Positions 24,115 to 58,599 of a stretch of DNA of 64,000 nucleotides are shown piece after piece. Both the position numbers and the translations under genes were made by a program. This DNA is from Lytechinus variegatus (taxonomy: Eukaryota; Echinodermata; Echinoidea; Temnopleuroida; Toxopneustidae), in contig NC_054748.1 in assembly GCF_018143015.1 (NCBI RefSeq), forward strand, positions 17,363,356-17,427,355, given 5' to 3'. Below the pieces are notes generated by a model that had not been told where the DNA came from, made no database searches, and worked only from the letters and a program-made list of their open reading frames with translations. How positions within the stretch are numbered: the first letter of the stretch is position 1; the number at the start of each line of letters is the position of its first letter.

Positions 24115-24732
24115 TGAAACAACCGTTTAGTGATATTTACCCCCTTCCCTCAAAACCCGCCATTAGGCTGACAAGAGAAACTGACATTGCCCACGTATCC
24201 CCCAATTTCAGCAATAAAAAATATTTTTAAAAAAGAGGATTTAGGTTAGGTGTCAAGTAGAACTATAAGAGTTATTCTTGAAGAATGCAGAAAATGGTGG
24301 TCACACCTATTTATCTTAATATACATACATAACATTTTGATGGAAAAAATGAAATAATTTCCTATCTTGTTAATTATTCTGCCTGATGCATACATAAATC
24401 ACATTCTGTGCATTTCGATGTCTTCATATGAACCTGTATTTAAATACGGACAATTTAATATTTACCCTGAAGAGATGCACAAAACCTACCATAATAGTCA
24501 GAATTCCACCAAAATTTCAAATTTCTTCGATAAAACATAATAAAAAGTACAAAAATCAGTAAAAAGACATTTTTCAGCTCACCATGATTAAAAAATGATG
24601 ACAGATTTACAAACATGTTCATAAAGGGACAGGCCATCAAATCAAATTTATGCCATAAAAGAATGAAATTTCTCATGCAAGCCTCACAAAGATCACAAAA
24701 GTTATTTTGTGAAATGAGTAAAGACCTCCTTG

Positions 24733-24861
24733 GACCCGTAACACAAAGCTTAGCAATGATCGTAGAACAATTTTCTGTGATTGATTGCATTGACTACAAT
24801 GTACAATCAATCATGAAAATCAAGCATACAATTAATCGCTAACATTTGTGTTACGGACCCT
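24733..24861. mobile_element. Small MITE, CACAAAGCTTAGCA family, copy 2
   Basis: Ends GGACCCGTAACACAAAGCTT and TTTGTGTTACGGACCC. The arms contain GCAATGATCGTAGAAC and its relaxed complement. Confidence 0.65.
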
Positions 24862-25404
24862 GGTTACAGTGAAGTCTACTCTGAATTTTTTTATTGATAG
24901 ATACTGCGGAGCATTGAGTGGAACTGAACAATGAAGTTAGCAAAAATATTTGATGTCAGCCCAAAGTACCAGTAAGCTCTATTTCTAGAGATATGACAAA
25001 ATGGTAACCATTCTTTGACACGAAAATAAGGAAACTATGTTAAGACAACATAAGGTTGCCAGCATTGCTATAATACTTAAAGAGATACGACTCTCTCTGC
25101 GCTGTCCTCATAATGTTGAATATTCTGAGATACATGGTTTTAATAGCACACGGACAATATGCCTATGTTACTAATTCATGTGTGCTCAATTGCCACTTTA
25201 AAATTTCTTACTTAATAAATTGTAATATGAATCAGCTCACAAATTTAATTTTCACTGATATTTATTTTCTACTCCTATTAAAGATATATCAAACATAAGC
25301 TTTATTTCAAGGTGGTCTTCTCTCATAACGGAGAAAAAATTGGCTCCAGATATCAACAGAGGCATGGAATCTCGAGTTGACCCATATTGTAGAATGAGTA
25401 TCAT

Positions 25405-26005
25405 TCATAAGTAATTACCAACGCATGGCCAGCCATGCATGCGGTTACTCTGCCATGCAAACTGTAGTTACTACTGCATGGAAAATTTACCGGGTGCATG
25501 GCTTGCCATGCGTCAGTAATGACTTATCCATGGTTGTAAAAAAACTAGATTTTTAGCCAAAAAAGCCACTATTCTATAAAACAAATGATACACAGGTATG
25601 TTCGTGCATCAGTGGGACTACTGAGCATGCAGTAACTATGGAAGCTAGTCTGAACTCACTCAGCTGCACCTCGTGGGTTTAACAGTCCCATAGTTACCTA
25701 ATGCTCACAAACCTACTACAGATGCACTCACATCTGTGCATCATTTGTATACTGGTGGTGCTTCCGTAGGGAGGCACTTTCGAAATTCCCCTTTGACGTG
25801 AATGCTAGGAATGGCATCACCCTATTGAAAATCATACAAATATACCAGGCTTTGAGTTACCGGTAGTATTGCCGGAATTATTTGTCCGAAGTTGTACTGT
25901 CAATACTATATCACCCGCGGGGAAAATACATGAGCAACATTGCCAGTACAACCGGGGATGAATAATTCCCTCTATACTTTCGAAATAAAGGCCTGGTATA
26001 TTTGT
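25405..26005. repeat. Cluster of short palindromic elements
   Basis: Three hairpin-prone blocks: 25,420-25,510 (GCATGGCCAGCCATGC facing GCATGGCTTGCCATGC); about 25,580-25,745 (AAATGATACACAGGT facing ATCTGTGCATCATTT); and 25,836-26,002 (ACAAATATACCAGGC facing GCCTGGTATATTTGT, a clean short-TIR MITE). No coding content. They lie just beyond the 3' end of PRMT1. Confidence 0.55.
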
Positions 26006-26897
26006 TTTATAACCTACTTTCAATGAGCTAGAGCAATAGATCTTGATAATCTAGTTGTTGTACTCATAGTTCATCCTTTTGAAAAATCTGAACCAAAACA
26101 TAGATAACGAGCTGCGTTGACTGACCTAATTTTCTTGAAGCCACGCGCCCAGCGAGACACGGATTTCATGGGACTTGCCCGGGAGAGATCACCTCGCTGA
26201 CCGGTGTGTCCAAGATATTGCAATATCTGTGATCGACATCAAAGATGGACTAGTGCACTATTCCATCATTGATATCACGGAATAGCAAACTTTCTTTAGT
26301 GGGCATTTTTACTTCAACAGCATAGCTGGAATATGTTTGGCCACATGAAGCTGTTTGAACCAATCAGTATACTAAGATTTAATTTATGGAGGATATAGGA
26401 ATTCATAGAATGAACTGAATATTTTTACACCACTTGCAGTGCAATGTGGATCCCTATGGAGGATAAACAATAAAAACCTGTGCATCAAACCACGGTCAAT
26501 TATTGTTTTTTTTTCTTTTTTATGGTCAAATGCAAAGGTTATTGTTATGTCCTTCAACATGGCTGCTTGTGATCTCATGTGGAACCCCCTTTATATGTTG
26601 TGCTGTTCCAGAATAAAAGCTGTTTGACTTCGGTAATCATTACACACTAAATTGGCAATGCGATTAAAACAGCAAAACACTGTTTAAAAATGCAAATTGA
26701 CAACTGCTTTGTATAATAATATGCTATTGAGGTTGATTTCAACTGATGTCATACCCATATTAATATTTTTGAATTGTGAAAATAGATGAGCAACTGAGTG
26801 TTGCAAATGTGAATGTTGCCAATTTGGATGAATGCTCCCAATTTGATGAGCAAAAGCAGATTGACCTGTATCCCTATGGGTTCATGAGGGGCGTCAT

Positions 26898-48396
<21,499 letters not shown>

Positions 48397-48599
48397 ATTT
48401 CAGTGTATCTGGTAAAAATTTGACAATCAATTGAAAGATTTTCAACGGGCCCCTCAGTGACAGTGAACATGTGCGTAATGAACAGAAATGTGAAATGTTC
48501 AAGCGCCCTCTATCGATAATGATCTTGCTGCCATTTTTCATGCTTCCACTTGGCACCGCTTGGTGCCATTTTATATATATATTTGTATATTCGAAGAAT

Positions 48600-49791
48600 T
48601 CGAAGAATAATCTGTTTCCGTTGAGTGGGCAAACCAGCCGATCCAGCTTTCGCCATCGGGAGCCAGAAAGTTATTTTCATCCACATTATTCGGCATTCCC
48701 GGCCTCTTGTCTACTCTGGCTTTTCGAGGGATGATGAGGGTGAGGGCCTGTCAAAGACTAATTTTTTAAGATGGGGGTTCGGGACACTTTAAATCTTTGA
48801 AGCCTTCTTTTTGTCTTTGGATTAACACGAAAATACTAATTTATTACTTGCAATCTTCTTTAATGTTGCTCTCTTAAAAACACATTGTACTAAGAATTGA
48901 TGAAACTCTGCCAATCCAAATGGCTGCTAAAAAATCGATTGTCCGGACAACCTGTCCGGAAAACAACAGATAAGATACTTCGTATTATTACCAATTCGAT
49001 AGTGAAAGCTCTGATTTTTTTATTTTTGCCATTATGATTGATTTGTATTGAATAATGTAATTTATTTGTATTCATGCATGTTTTCCTGATTTGTATGTTG
49101 AAAAAATGAATATAGAAATGAAATAAACTAAATAAATTTAATCCAAAAATTCAATTTAATAGACGAAACATTTTTTTTCCTTATCAGGACAATGAATGAA
49201 ACATTAGTTGATAAGTGGGATAATATAATTTCGTGTTATATGTATCGACAAAAACTTGACATGGAAGAAAGATCAGTGAATTAAAATTAGCTCGCCTTTA
49301 ATTCTCGTCAATTTCTCGTTCGATTATTCTAAATAAGACTTGGGCTACCTAATCGAATTTCTCCATAGTGCCTTAAAATGTCCATATTCCCAGGCCAATT
49401 CCAGCTAGCACACTCCCGCTTCGCCCTTGCATTATAGCCTATGAATATCTATCTATCTATGTAAAAAAAGGTGCATTTTCCATACAGCTTCTGCCAAAAA
49501 GCAATGCGTAAGGGAAAGATTAGCCCCAAAACACGAATAGATGAGTTAATCAAATGGGATGAATCATGAAAATCAGTGAAATATAGTTTCTCCTGTACTC
49601 ATTACTGAATACCCCGACTTCATACGATTAATTTTCCCCCTCTCCATCAACTTTTAAGAAAAAGGGTGCATATTTTCATAAAAATATCATGTGTTATATC
49701 GACGGACGCCCGTGCGTACGAGTAGGAGGAAGCCAAATGTCTCGTATTTTTCATAATGCTATCCATCCATCCATCTATCCATCCATCCATC
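48600..49791. other. Spacer upstream of PRMT1
   Basis: Presumed promoter side of PRMT1. A fragment with GATCCAGCTTTCGCCATCGG at about 48,640 matches the end of the 16,541 MITE family. 49,020-49,140 resembles an A-rich retrotransposon tail. No gene is visible. Confidence 0.4.
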
Positions 49792-50933
49792 CAGTGGCGT
49801 AACTACGGGGGGGCATGGGGGGGGCACGTGCCCCCCCCCCCATCGGCTGACCAAAAAAAAAAACGGGGAAAAGGAGAAAAAGAGGGAGAAAGGAAGATAA
49901 ACGTAGTGGGAAAAAAGATATTATTGTTCATTATAATGTTATATTATATCGTAATTATTTTATGTTATATTACATAAGAAACATTTTTTTCATAACTTTA
50001 CGAAACATAATTTGCTCAGGGCCTATGTCTTCATTGTTCCTGGTGCTCGCATTGTCTGTTTAACGAGATATATAACCCTGTTATACTAAATCCTCCCGTT
50101 TTCAAGTCAATATACAACATACTGCCAAATATATTTCCTCGCACTTCGAGTTATTATTGTTTTATGTACAATAGTATGCTTCTTTTTCATGACTACTTAA
50201 AGTGATTGGCCCATTTTAAGGTCTTGATATAAAATATTTCCTTCGCAGTAGTGGATTGATGAAAAATGTCTGCTCTCCATGAATTCCTAGAATCAGTCCT
50301 TAAAATGTCCCTTTTTCTGATCTGAATATCAAAAATTTTCAGCTCGCGCTTCGCGCTCGCATCATATGGTAAGTGAACTATGCATGGTCTTCGTGAATTC
50401 CTACAAACAATGCCCCTCTTCAGGTCTGAATTTCCTAAATTTTCAGCTCGCGCTTCGCGCTCGCAAGATTTGATTAGTGAGATGGGTATGTTAATCATGA
50501 TTACAAGTGCATTATGTGCATGTTTAGATGTAATTCTAACAAAATCAGCAAGCGCTTATTGGCACTCGCATTAGTAGACTATGGTGAGATGTGTATACTC
50601 TTAATGGATTCCTAAAATATAGTCCTTAAAATCTTCCTGTTTGGGGTCAATATTTTCAAAAATTTCGGCTCGCGCTTCGCGCTCGCATTATTTAGTGAGA
50701 CAGGTACGTATCACGATTACAAAAGATTAATTATAGTGTCCCTTTTTAGGTCTGAATATCAAAAATTTTAAGCTCGCGCTTCGCGCTCGCATTATTTGAC
50801 CAATGAAATACATATCCGTTTAATGCCACTGTCCTTAAAGTGACTCTATTTATTCAGTATACCTCACTAGTGACTCAATTTTTTTGCTGGTGCCCCCCCC
50901 CCCCCCAATGCCATGACCCACGGTACGCCACTG
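49792..50933. mobile_element. hAT-like MITE in a CATC microsatellite, with palindromic internal repeats
   Basis: Ends CAGTGGCGTAACTACGG and CCACGGTACGCCACTG (inner bases diverged). CATCCATC flanks both sides, but the target was an ATCC repeat, so this is weak evidence for an 8-bp duplication. It contains five clear copies of AGCTCGCGCTTCGCGCTCGC (near 50,341, 50,445, 50,667, 50,772, with a degraded one near 50,555) and poly-G and poly-C just inside the ends. No transposase. Confidence 0.7.
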
Positions 50934-50973
50934 CATCCATCCATCCATCTATCTATCTATATATATATACATG

Positions 50974-51559
50974 TGTAGGACTGTTATTTTGACATTTTGT
51001 TTCCTTTAATAGTTTAGTAATTTACAGTTCAAGCTTTGGTATTTAGTTCAGCTTTGTTTACATTCCTGATGCTTCTGTTGTCATCCATTTACATTTGACT
51101 TTCAACCTGCTTCTCCTGTCATTCCTTTCCTATTCAGATGTGTTCATTCATTACATTCCCACATCTGATTCTTTTGTTCAACATTCTTATTATGTAATCA
51201 TCCCAACATCTTATTCATCTCCATCCTCTATCTCTTATTGGTTATTTTTATGAATTAGACTTTTCCACTTTCAGTTGGCTCCTCCATTCTCTTAATTTTC
51301 ATTGGTTGATTTTGTGTAATTTAAATATATGCTAATTTTGTATTGCCATTATGAGTTTAGCTGAGGCAAATTAGCCCAGCAAATAAACAGTGCACTACCA
51401 GACTTCATCGAGTTAAGTTCTATTTTGTTCCCGTGTCTTTCGAGTTAAGTTCCCTCTTCTCCTCTCCGTTTGCTTCTGTTTGATGTGTGATTGAGCTTAA
51501 GTTACTCCCTTCTTCAGTTATTTAATTTCCCCTTAAACTGTATTATTTTCAACCCCACA
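50974..51559. mobile_element. Probable solo LTR (fossil)
   Basis: A 586-bp unit beginning TGTAGGA and ending CCCCACA (TGT...ACA) between direct CATG repeats (50,970-50,973; 51,560-51,563). It has a TATA-like AAATATATGC at about 51,322 and an AATAAA in AGCAAATAAACAG at about 51,382, the order expected for U3-R. No internal retroviral genes are present in the window. Family and age cannot be set. Confidence 0.45.
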
Positions 51560-51585
51560 CATGTATATATAATATCTTCACTAGA

Positions 51586-51670
51586 AGAGTAGTAGTAGTA
51601 GTAGTAGTAAAATGGTATTTATTGGCAAAAACAACATATCGCAGCCCAAAGGCTGAATTACATGAAGTTT
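51586..51670 (-). mobile_element. 3' tail of a LINE
   Basis: On the minus strand: TTCAGCCTTTGGGCTGCGAT, then GCCAATAAATACCATTTTAC, then an (ACT)n tail. A 3' UTR with AATAAA and a simple-repeat tail is typical of a heavily 5'-truncated non-LTR element. Confidence 0.5.
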
Positions 51671-52445
51671 ACAATTGTAATGTAAAGAGATAAGATTCCA
51701 GCTTATCCAATAAAGTTTCAATCAGTGAAGGCACTTATCTATCTATTCAGTATTCCTGCAAACAGTCCTTCCAAATTATCCCCTGGCTTCAAGACAGGAG
51801 GCCTATCACATAATTACCCTCGTGGAGCACTTTTACCCAAGAATTCCTAAAAGGAAATTATTCAAACAAATACCATAGATGAATTAAACCTTATTATAAA
51901 GAGTTGTATGTATGCATAAGGAAAAGGAAAAAATGAAAAAAGAGAGACCTGCTAAGAATATTATGATTGAGCAATTGTCACTCTCTCATTTATCTTCTCT
52001 CTATTTTGGCAAGAGTTTTTTGAGCACCTGTTGTATACGCATGCAAGCATTCTTGTGAAATAGTTTGATGCAAAGGTCTGCAATATAGAGCACTCAGTAG
52101 AAAAGATAAACAAATATGACATAGAGATCCGATCGTTTTATCAGGACATTTACAAATATTCCCTAAGTCTTATTTATATAAGAAAAAACATAAATTCACT
52201 GGCTTAAATGACTGATTTTCTGCAAACTTATTTTCATTTTCAGTCCCTACATATTTGTTTTAGGTCAATGATTGATTTTAAATGCAATTAAGTACTATGA
52301 TGTTAAATTAAAAATGTAGGAAAGAAGAACAAAAAGGAATATCATACACAGTGCTAAATAAGCTTGGACATTCTGTAGGCCCTATATACAGAGAAAAAAG
52401 GCAATGATGCATTAATAAAGTTTATCATTCTTTTAAATTTTTAAG
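51671..52445. other. Non-coding spacer
   Basis: No exon or bounded repeat recognised. Confidence 0.45.
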
Positions 52446-53030
52446 TTAAAGGACAAATCCACCCCAAGGAAAATTTAAATTTAATAAAAAGAGAAAAATC
52501 AATCTAGCATTTTCTGAAAATAAGAATCGGATGAAAAATAAGGAAGCGTACAACATTTTAAAGTTTTGCTTAATTTCACAAAAAAAAGTTATACACGCAT
52601 CCTGGTCGATTTGCACATGAGGGGACTGATGACATCACTCACTCACTATTTTTAGGGTATTTCATTATTGTGAAATATTTAAATTTTCTACTTGTGGAAT
52701 CAAGTTTTATTTCTCCCTGAAGCATGTGGAACTACCATTGTTTGAACATTTTTGTTTTGTTCAGTCATGTTGGTAACAAATCTGTAAAAATTGAAATATT
52801 GTATACATAATTCAAACAATATAAAAACAAAACAAATTGTAATGGCTTCATTGACTCTTTGAATTTCAGTGAGTTGTGCATTAATAAATATAGACCCTAA
52901 TATTTTTTTGAAAAATAAGAGAAATTTTAGAATTTTCATATCGGATTCAATGAAATTTTCAGCGCTATGCTTGTTTTATTTTTATCTATTGATTCGTATC
53001 AACATTTCCTGAGATGGACTTGACCTTTAA
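52446..53030. mobile_element. TTAA-flanked MITE, copy 5
   Basis: TTAA at both edges, ends AAAGGACAAATCCACCCC and GAGATGGACTTGACCTTT. Its interior resembles copy 1 (TTAAAGTTTTGCTTA, GAGAAAAATCAA). Confidence 0.7.
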
Positions 53031-53039
53031 ATTGTAATA

Positions 53040-53247
53040 CCCGGGGGGGGGGCACAGCCGTCCCGTGTCCCCCTTTTCAAAACCACAATTAAAATTTGTA
53101 ATGTAAAAATACCGTTACAGAAGTGTGCCCCCCCCCTTCACCATCTTCGAAAGTGAAGACCTTTTTTCTTTCTTTCTTTTTTGCTTGTCAAATTTTTCCT
53201 CGGGGATAATATGTCCGCTATCGAAAACTCCAGGATCCGCCCCTGGT
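53040..53247. mobile_element. Fragment of a GGATCCGCCCCTG-ended repeat
   Basis: Starts with a G run and GCACAGCCGTCCCGTG. Ends CAGGATCCGCCCCTG, which matches the terminal sequence of the 16,541 MITE in the other direction. Confidence 0.4.
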
Positions 53248-53329
53248 AGTACCATGCACTGTGAAAGAAGATGAGATAATTAAGAAAAAATCTAATTCAC
53301 AATACTAATATTTTGCACCCCAATACGAC

Positions 53330-53837
53330 ACAGCCCCGATATGATGTTGACGCCCTCTACGTCTCGTCTGCTTGTAGAGCTAGTTAACAATTCGTTGATT
53401 TCTATGCCGATGTCTTGCTGTGCTACGGCTCTTTACCCGGTGATTTTGACTGGAATCATTAGATTTTCGTGAGTATTTTGGGTATAATTTGTGTTTTTGT
53501 TCTACATTATAATGTCCTTAGTATTATGTTTGTATCTCGATAGAATCGCTATTTTCTATTTTCCATAATTAAACTTTCTCCGCCGTCGGACCGACCAGGA
53601 TTGGTCGCTGCACCTGACCTGTCGGAAACACCGTCTAAGCCGAACCTCCCCGTCACCACACCCACTCAGCTCACTCTGGAGTCCATAGCACGGCGTTGCG
53701 GATGCAAAGATTTTCTCTCGAGTCGGTGTTTGTGTGTTAAGTCAAGTGTATGTGTGTTAAGTCAAGTGTATGTAATTTATCCACAACTCACACCCTACCA
53801 AAAAGATCTTTCAAATATCATTGTAACTATAATATGA
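53330..53837. other. CpG-containing region, possible 5' region of the tetraspanin gene
   Basis: Locally higher in CpG than its surroundings (GACGCCCTCTACGTCTCGTC; CTCCGCCGTCGGACCGACC) and contains a possible donor TTTTC|GTGAGT at about 53,468. It lies upstream of the first coding tetraspanin exon, which has a 5' UTR acceptor, so a non-coding first exon is required somewhere to the left. A 20-bp tandem duplication (GTGTGTTAAGTCAAGTGTAT) lies at about 53,730-53,770. The assignment is speculative. Confidence 0.25.
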
Positions 53838-54202
53838 TGGGGTGTCCAAACTTCGCGCACTTTTCAAAAATATTCATCAGGCTTAATTTTGTTCACAAAA
53901 TGTTCATAATTTATACAAAACCAATTCAAGAAACAGTTACCACATTGACGGCAAGATCATAAACTATAAAATCATGGACTCATGATCTTGTTGATTTCTT
54001 CAAAACGGGCACCAGCGGTGACAAATTTGCCGATCTTTTGCCAATATTTTCATGAATACTGAACTCATCCTAAAGAAACTTTCACCAAAGGGTAATTTTA
54101 GGTCGCTTTTCACGTTAATGATATCAGATTTTAAGGATATTGGCTAGTTTTTGAGATAATGACCGTCCGCGAAGTATGGACACGCGCGAAGTTTGGACTC
54201 AC
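53838..54202. mobile_element. MITE with GTCCAAACTTCGCGC ends
   Basis: GGTGTCCAAACTTCGCGC at the left faces GCGCGAAGTTTGGACTC at the right, with a related GCGAAGTATGGACAC repeated just inside. No coding capacity. Confidence 0.65.
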
Positions 54203-56129
54203 TGCCATACAATAAAGCACTGTCACTGGTCGCTAAAAATTAAGATTTCTGCATGTTTTTTTTGTTCAGAGTTTCAGAACGTTCCTAACTTCCTGCAATT
54301 GAATTTGCAAATTTTAATCGTAACTTCCGTAACTCATAAGTCTATGTTCAAAATGACCCATCAAAAAAAGGCGTCTCATGACTCTAGTAATGAGAAACGT
54401 TAGATTCTAGATCTAGCCTACTGAATTTTTACAGATATCAAATTGATGGCATGATTTCTAGCCGTAGCGAGATCTAATTTAGGGGCACTTATATTACATG
54501 TGGTCATGCGTCATGAGCTCGCCCCCCAAAAAGGGTGGTGCTGTTACACACTTTGGCTTCGTGCTATAGTAATTCTTAATTATTTTCAAAACCATAGAGG
54601 CTATTCCAACAAATTTAGTATCATTTTAAAGCTGAATTAATAAGGCAATAGCCTGGAAAGTTTCATTGCTGTAGACTTTATAGAACTTGAGTTATAGCTC
54701 TCAAAAGTCAGGACACCAGAGGTGATGAGGGGTGGTGCCGGAAGCGGCGCCGCCTGTACAAAGTCAATGGGAAAACGCAATTTTTGGTGCAATTTTTAGG
54801 AAAACATCAATATTTTTGTCAAAACTTGGCCTAAACCTACAAACTTGGTATCAAATTAAAGCTAACATACTCTACTTTACTGTCTAATGATTGAAAAGTA
54901 GGTTTGGCCATGTCATAGACCTGTGTGATAAGGTTGAAACATAAAAATCTGATAAATTTGCAATGTCTTAATTTTGACATTTCTTCCAGATTGACACATA
55001 TTTGAATGACAGTTAATGTTAGTACTAAAAGTTAACAATAACTAAACTTGCATCAATTACAAAAAAAAACTTCCTACATTTCTGAGGGGATGAAAATACT
55101 GCTCAGTATTAAGGCAAATCATCCAAATTATTAACTGACAAAGGTCAATGACCTTCAAACATCCAGAAAATGTGTTACGAATTTTAGAAGGTTTAGCATT
55201 GTTTTCTTAAAAGCACCAAGTTTGTACATCTTCACTAAATACACACACTGACATTAAACAATAAGTGTCTGTGTGAAATGGTCAAATGGACATAACCTAC
55301 CTCAAATGCTATCATACCAAAGGACTGCATACTATATTTTGGCTTTGAACTCATCAAAACCCGCCATGGCTTTAAACTATCAAACACAGACTATGTGGAT
55401 ATGTGTGCAATTGCACTTTAGAAACTTCTTTCATGAAGCTGCAGTAGTCATATAAATTTATGTATGTTTGTACATACAGCATCTGCAAACTTGTTTCAGT
55501 CTTTACTCCTGAACCTATAGACATTGTCTCTTGCATGTCATCATCACTTGGCAGATCATTGTAATAAGAGCCTCGGTAAGCAAATTGTGTAACTTACATT
55601 TCAATTGTTACTTTTCCTTTGAATTGTTTATGTACCTACATGTACCATCAATTCCTTTTAAAATGTTAATAACTTATAAATTCTGATGTACAAGGCAAAG
55701 AAAACCCAACAAATGTTAGTATTGCAAGCATTTTAACACCTGATATATAGTATACAATTCCTGAAACGCATGTTTTTTTTGGCTTAAGTCGGGGTCAATT
55801 TTCAGATCATTAATTGAACATGAACCCTACAAAATTATATATTGTTAGAAAGGTCAGAATGTGTTCTGTCATAATATAGCATTATTTTGGTCATAGGGGG
55901 ACTACTCAAAATTTTATGACAAAAACCATGAGATTAAAAAAATACCAGAATTTCCCTATTCAAGTCCATGTAAAACTGTTGCCTTACACCTACAGTGTAA
56001 TGCTATTTTTTAGTGTAGATTTGGATTCCTTGTGCAATTTCCTTTCAGAAAATGTATACTTTTGCTATCATAGGGTGTATACTTTGTCAGATAAATGTTT
56101 TTCAAGTTGAAAGTGCACCACGAAAGCAA
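54203..56129. other. Non-coding spacer
   Basis: No exon recognised. An AAAGGTCAATGACCTT site at about 55,140 matches the core of the foldback element at 17,714. The remainder shows no structure I can bound. Confidence 0.4.
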
Positions 56130-57440
56130 ATTAGACATTGAAAAATGAAAATAATTTGCGATTATTACTTTCCACCAATAGAGGGCGTACACAAAAATAT
56201 GCCCAAAATTCAAGTTTTTGAGCGCTCTGGTGAATACAAAAATTATTCCCAAGTTACTAATGAAAATAATTGCAACTGTATGGAAATTAGTAATTTGGGT
56301 CAAAAAAGTGATATTTCAATGAATTTTTAAAGTGTGTGCTATGTACAGCATTCATTGGCATACCATAGTCCAACCTGTAGATTCCCCACAGGCAGGATGG
56401 TTGCAGTCACTCATTCAATGAACAAGGTTATAACCTTGTTCTCAGTTATATCTCCATGTGTGGCAAATTAAGGGTGGCAATGTTTGGCTTATTTTCTCTT
56501 TTTCTTTGGGGCAAATGCTTAATTTTTTTACACTGACAGTTTCCATTACACCTATTATTCATATAACTTGGCTCTTATTTAAATTTGATTTTTAAATCAT
56601 TTTTTTCTTAATTAAAAATAGAGATTAAAAAATGAAAATTTTCTTGCCATATTTACTTTCCACCAATAGAGGGCGTACACAAAAATATGCCCAAAATTCA
56701 AGTTTTTGAGTGCTCTGGTGAATACAAAAATTATTCCCAAGTTACTAATGAAAAATAAATTGCAACTGTATGGAAATTAGTAATTTTGGTCAAAAAAGTG
56801 ATATTTCAATGAATTTTTAAAGTGTGTGCTATGTACATCATTGGCATACCATAGACATAGTCCAATCTGTAGATTCCCCACAGGCAGGATGGTTGCAGTG
56901 AACAAGTGCTTAGGGGCAGGGTGCTTGCTCACTGCAACCATCCTACCTGTGGCGGGTATGCCAATGCTGTAAGTACACAGCACACACTTTAAAAAATTAT
57001 TGAAATATCACTTTTGTGACCAAAGATACTAATTTTCATACAGTTGCAATTTATTTTTCATTATTAGATCTACATGTAACTTGGGAATAATTTTTTTGTT
57101 CACCACAGCGCTCAAAAACTTGAATCTTGGGCTTATTTTTGTGTACACCCTCTATTGGTGGAAAGAAATATGACAAGAACATTGTCATTTTTCAATAACT
57201 ATTTTTAATTAAGAAAAAATAATTTAAAGAATCAAATTTACTCAAGAGCCAAGTTATATGATGAATAGCTGTAATGAAAACTGACAGAGTTAAAAAATCA
57301 AGCATTTGTCCCAAAGAAAAAAAGAAAATGTATGTACAAGTACAAGCCAAACATTGCCAACCTTATTTTGCCATACAAGGAGTAACAGAGAACAAGATTA
57401 TATCATAACCTTGTTCATTGAATGAGGAATCTAGGACTAG
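56130..57440. mobile_element. Large palindromic repeat with a duplicated arm
   Basis: Arm B (about 56,385-56,905) and arm C (about 56,925-57,440) are inverted copies around a short centre near 56,910. Shared phrases include CACCAATAGAGGGCGTACAC, CAGGCAGGATGGTTGCAGT and GAACAAGGTTATAACCTTGT. 56,140-56,385 is a further direct duplicate of the inner part of arm B. Non-coding. Confidence 0.75.
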
Positions 57441-57794
57441 GCGGGATCTAGGACTAGGCGGCCTCTAGGCCTTTATTCGAAATGGGGTCTGAGCGTAATG
57501 CAGGAGGGGGAGTGGCTGCTGCAACTGCCAGGTTGCATTTTTATATCGCGGTGCGGTTCAATTCAGCGGCGCTCGCACGCATCAATTGACTTGAATGCGC
57601 GATGCGGTATAACGAACAAAGGGCAGGGGCTGTCGAATTCCGGCTGCAAAACGTGGCAATATATTTCAAGGTTTTATGAAATATTGAAACAGAAGGTGAA
57701 AATAAACATGTTGAGAAAAGACATATGAGCAAAAATTTTGCAGGAAAGCCTTGTGCATTTATTTTGTCATTGGGTGATAGAAACAGGTTTATGC

Positions 57795-57960
57795 CATGAT
57801 CACATTTGTTCTACGGCGGCCGTACGGCGAGTCGAATACAGCCGTTTCAACATTTTTGTCCAACTACATATAGGTGGTTTTATTTGAATCAAAATTGATA
57901 AAACGGCTGTTTTCGACTCGCCGTACGGCCGCCAGAGAACAAATGTGACCATGGTGTTAC
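57795..57960. mobile_element. Short palindromic MITE (TCTACGGCCG family), copy 2
   Basis: ATCACATTTGTTCTACGGCG then GCCGTACGGCGAGTCGAATA on the left; complement on the right ending AACAAATGTGACCATGG. Same loop word ACATATAGGTGGTTTTA as at 15,912. Confidence 0.78.
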
Positions 57961-58097
57961 TTGTTTTTATTAAAAAAATTGTTAGTCTAGTCCTAGATCA
58001 AAGTTAGAGTACTAGTGCACACACACCAGTAGAGGAGCTAGTGGGTGTTTTATAAAGCTGTTTGTAAATTTAGATTGACCTTAAGAATGACTGGTGA

Positions 58098-58585
58098 TTC
58101 CGGGGGGGGGGGGCACTTGACAGCGAATGTGCCGCGGGCAAGACAAAAAAAAACGGGCTTTGGAACGGGCTATTAAAAAGGAGGGTTCTCAGAACTGCAA
58201 ATGTTCGCCTGCGTGTGAGTGCGTATGCATCCCTATGAAATTGGCATACATGCATGCAGCTAGCCCAGCGGCACGGGTGCCAGGTGCACTTGTGCAGAGG
58301 CGATGGTCGGACATCGCTCTGCAGGCCGCTTTTCAGCAAACACATAGCTCATTGGGATGAATCATAGCGACCAGAACGGTGTAACAAAAATTATGCAAAG
58401 CTTTGGGATGGATTTCTTTTTTCTCACTAGGAACAAAGTGCCATGCTTTGGAATGGCTTTGTTTGTTCTTTTTCTTCCAAATAAGATAAAAATGCTATGC
58501 CTTGGAATGGAAATTTGAGTGTAGCAATGTAAAAATAGGGTTCCTCTCCGTGATACATATTCACCACGGATTATATACTTTTGGT
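58098..58585. mobile_element. G/C-tract-ended repeat, copy 2 (diverged)
   Basis: Starts GGGGGGGGGGCACTTGACA. Body phrases (GTGCCGCGGGCAAGAC, GCCTGCGTGTGAGTGCGTAT, ATGCTATGCCTTGGAATGG) are in the same order as at 8,208-8,716. The right C-tract end is not preserved. Confidence 0.55.
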
Positions 58586-58599
58586 GACTTTTTATACAC

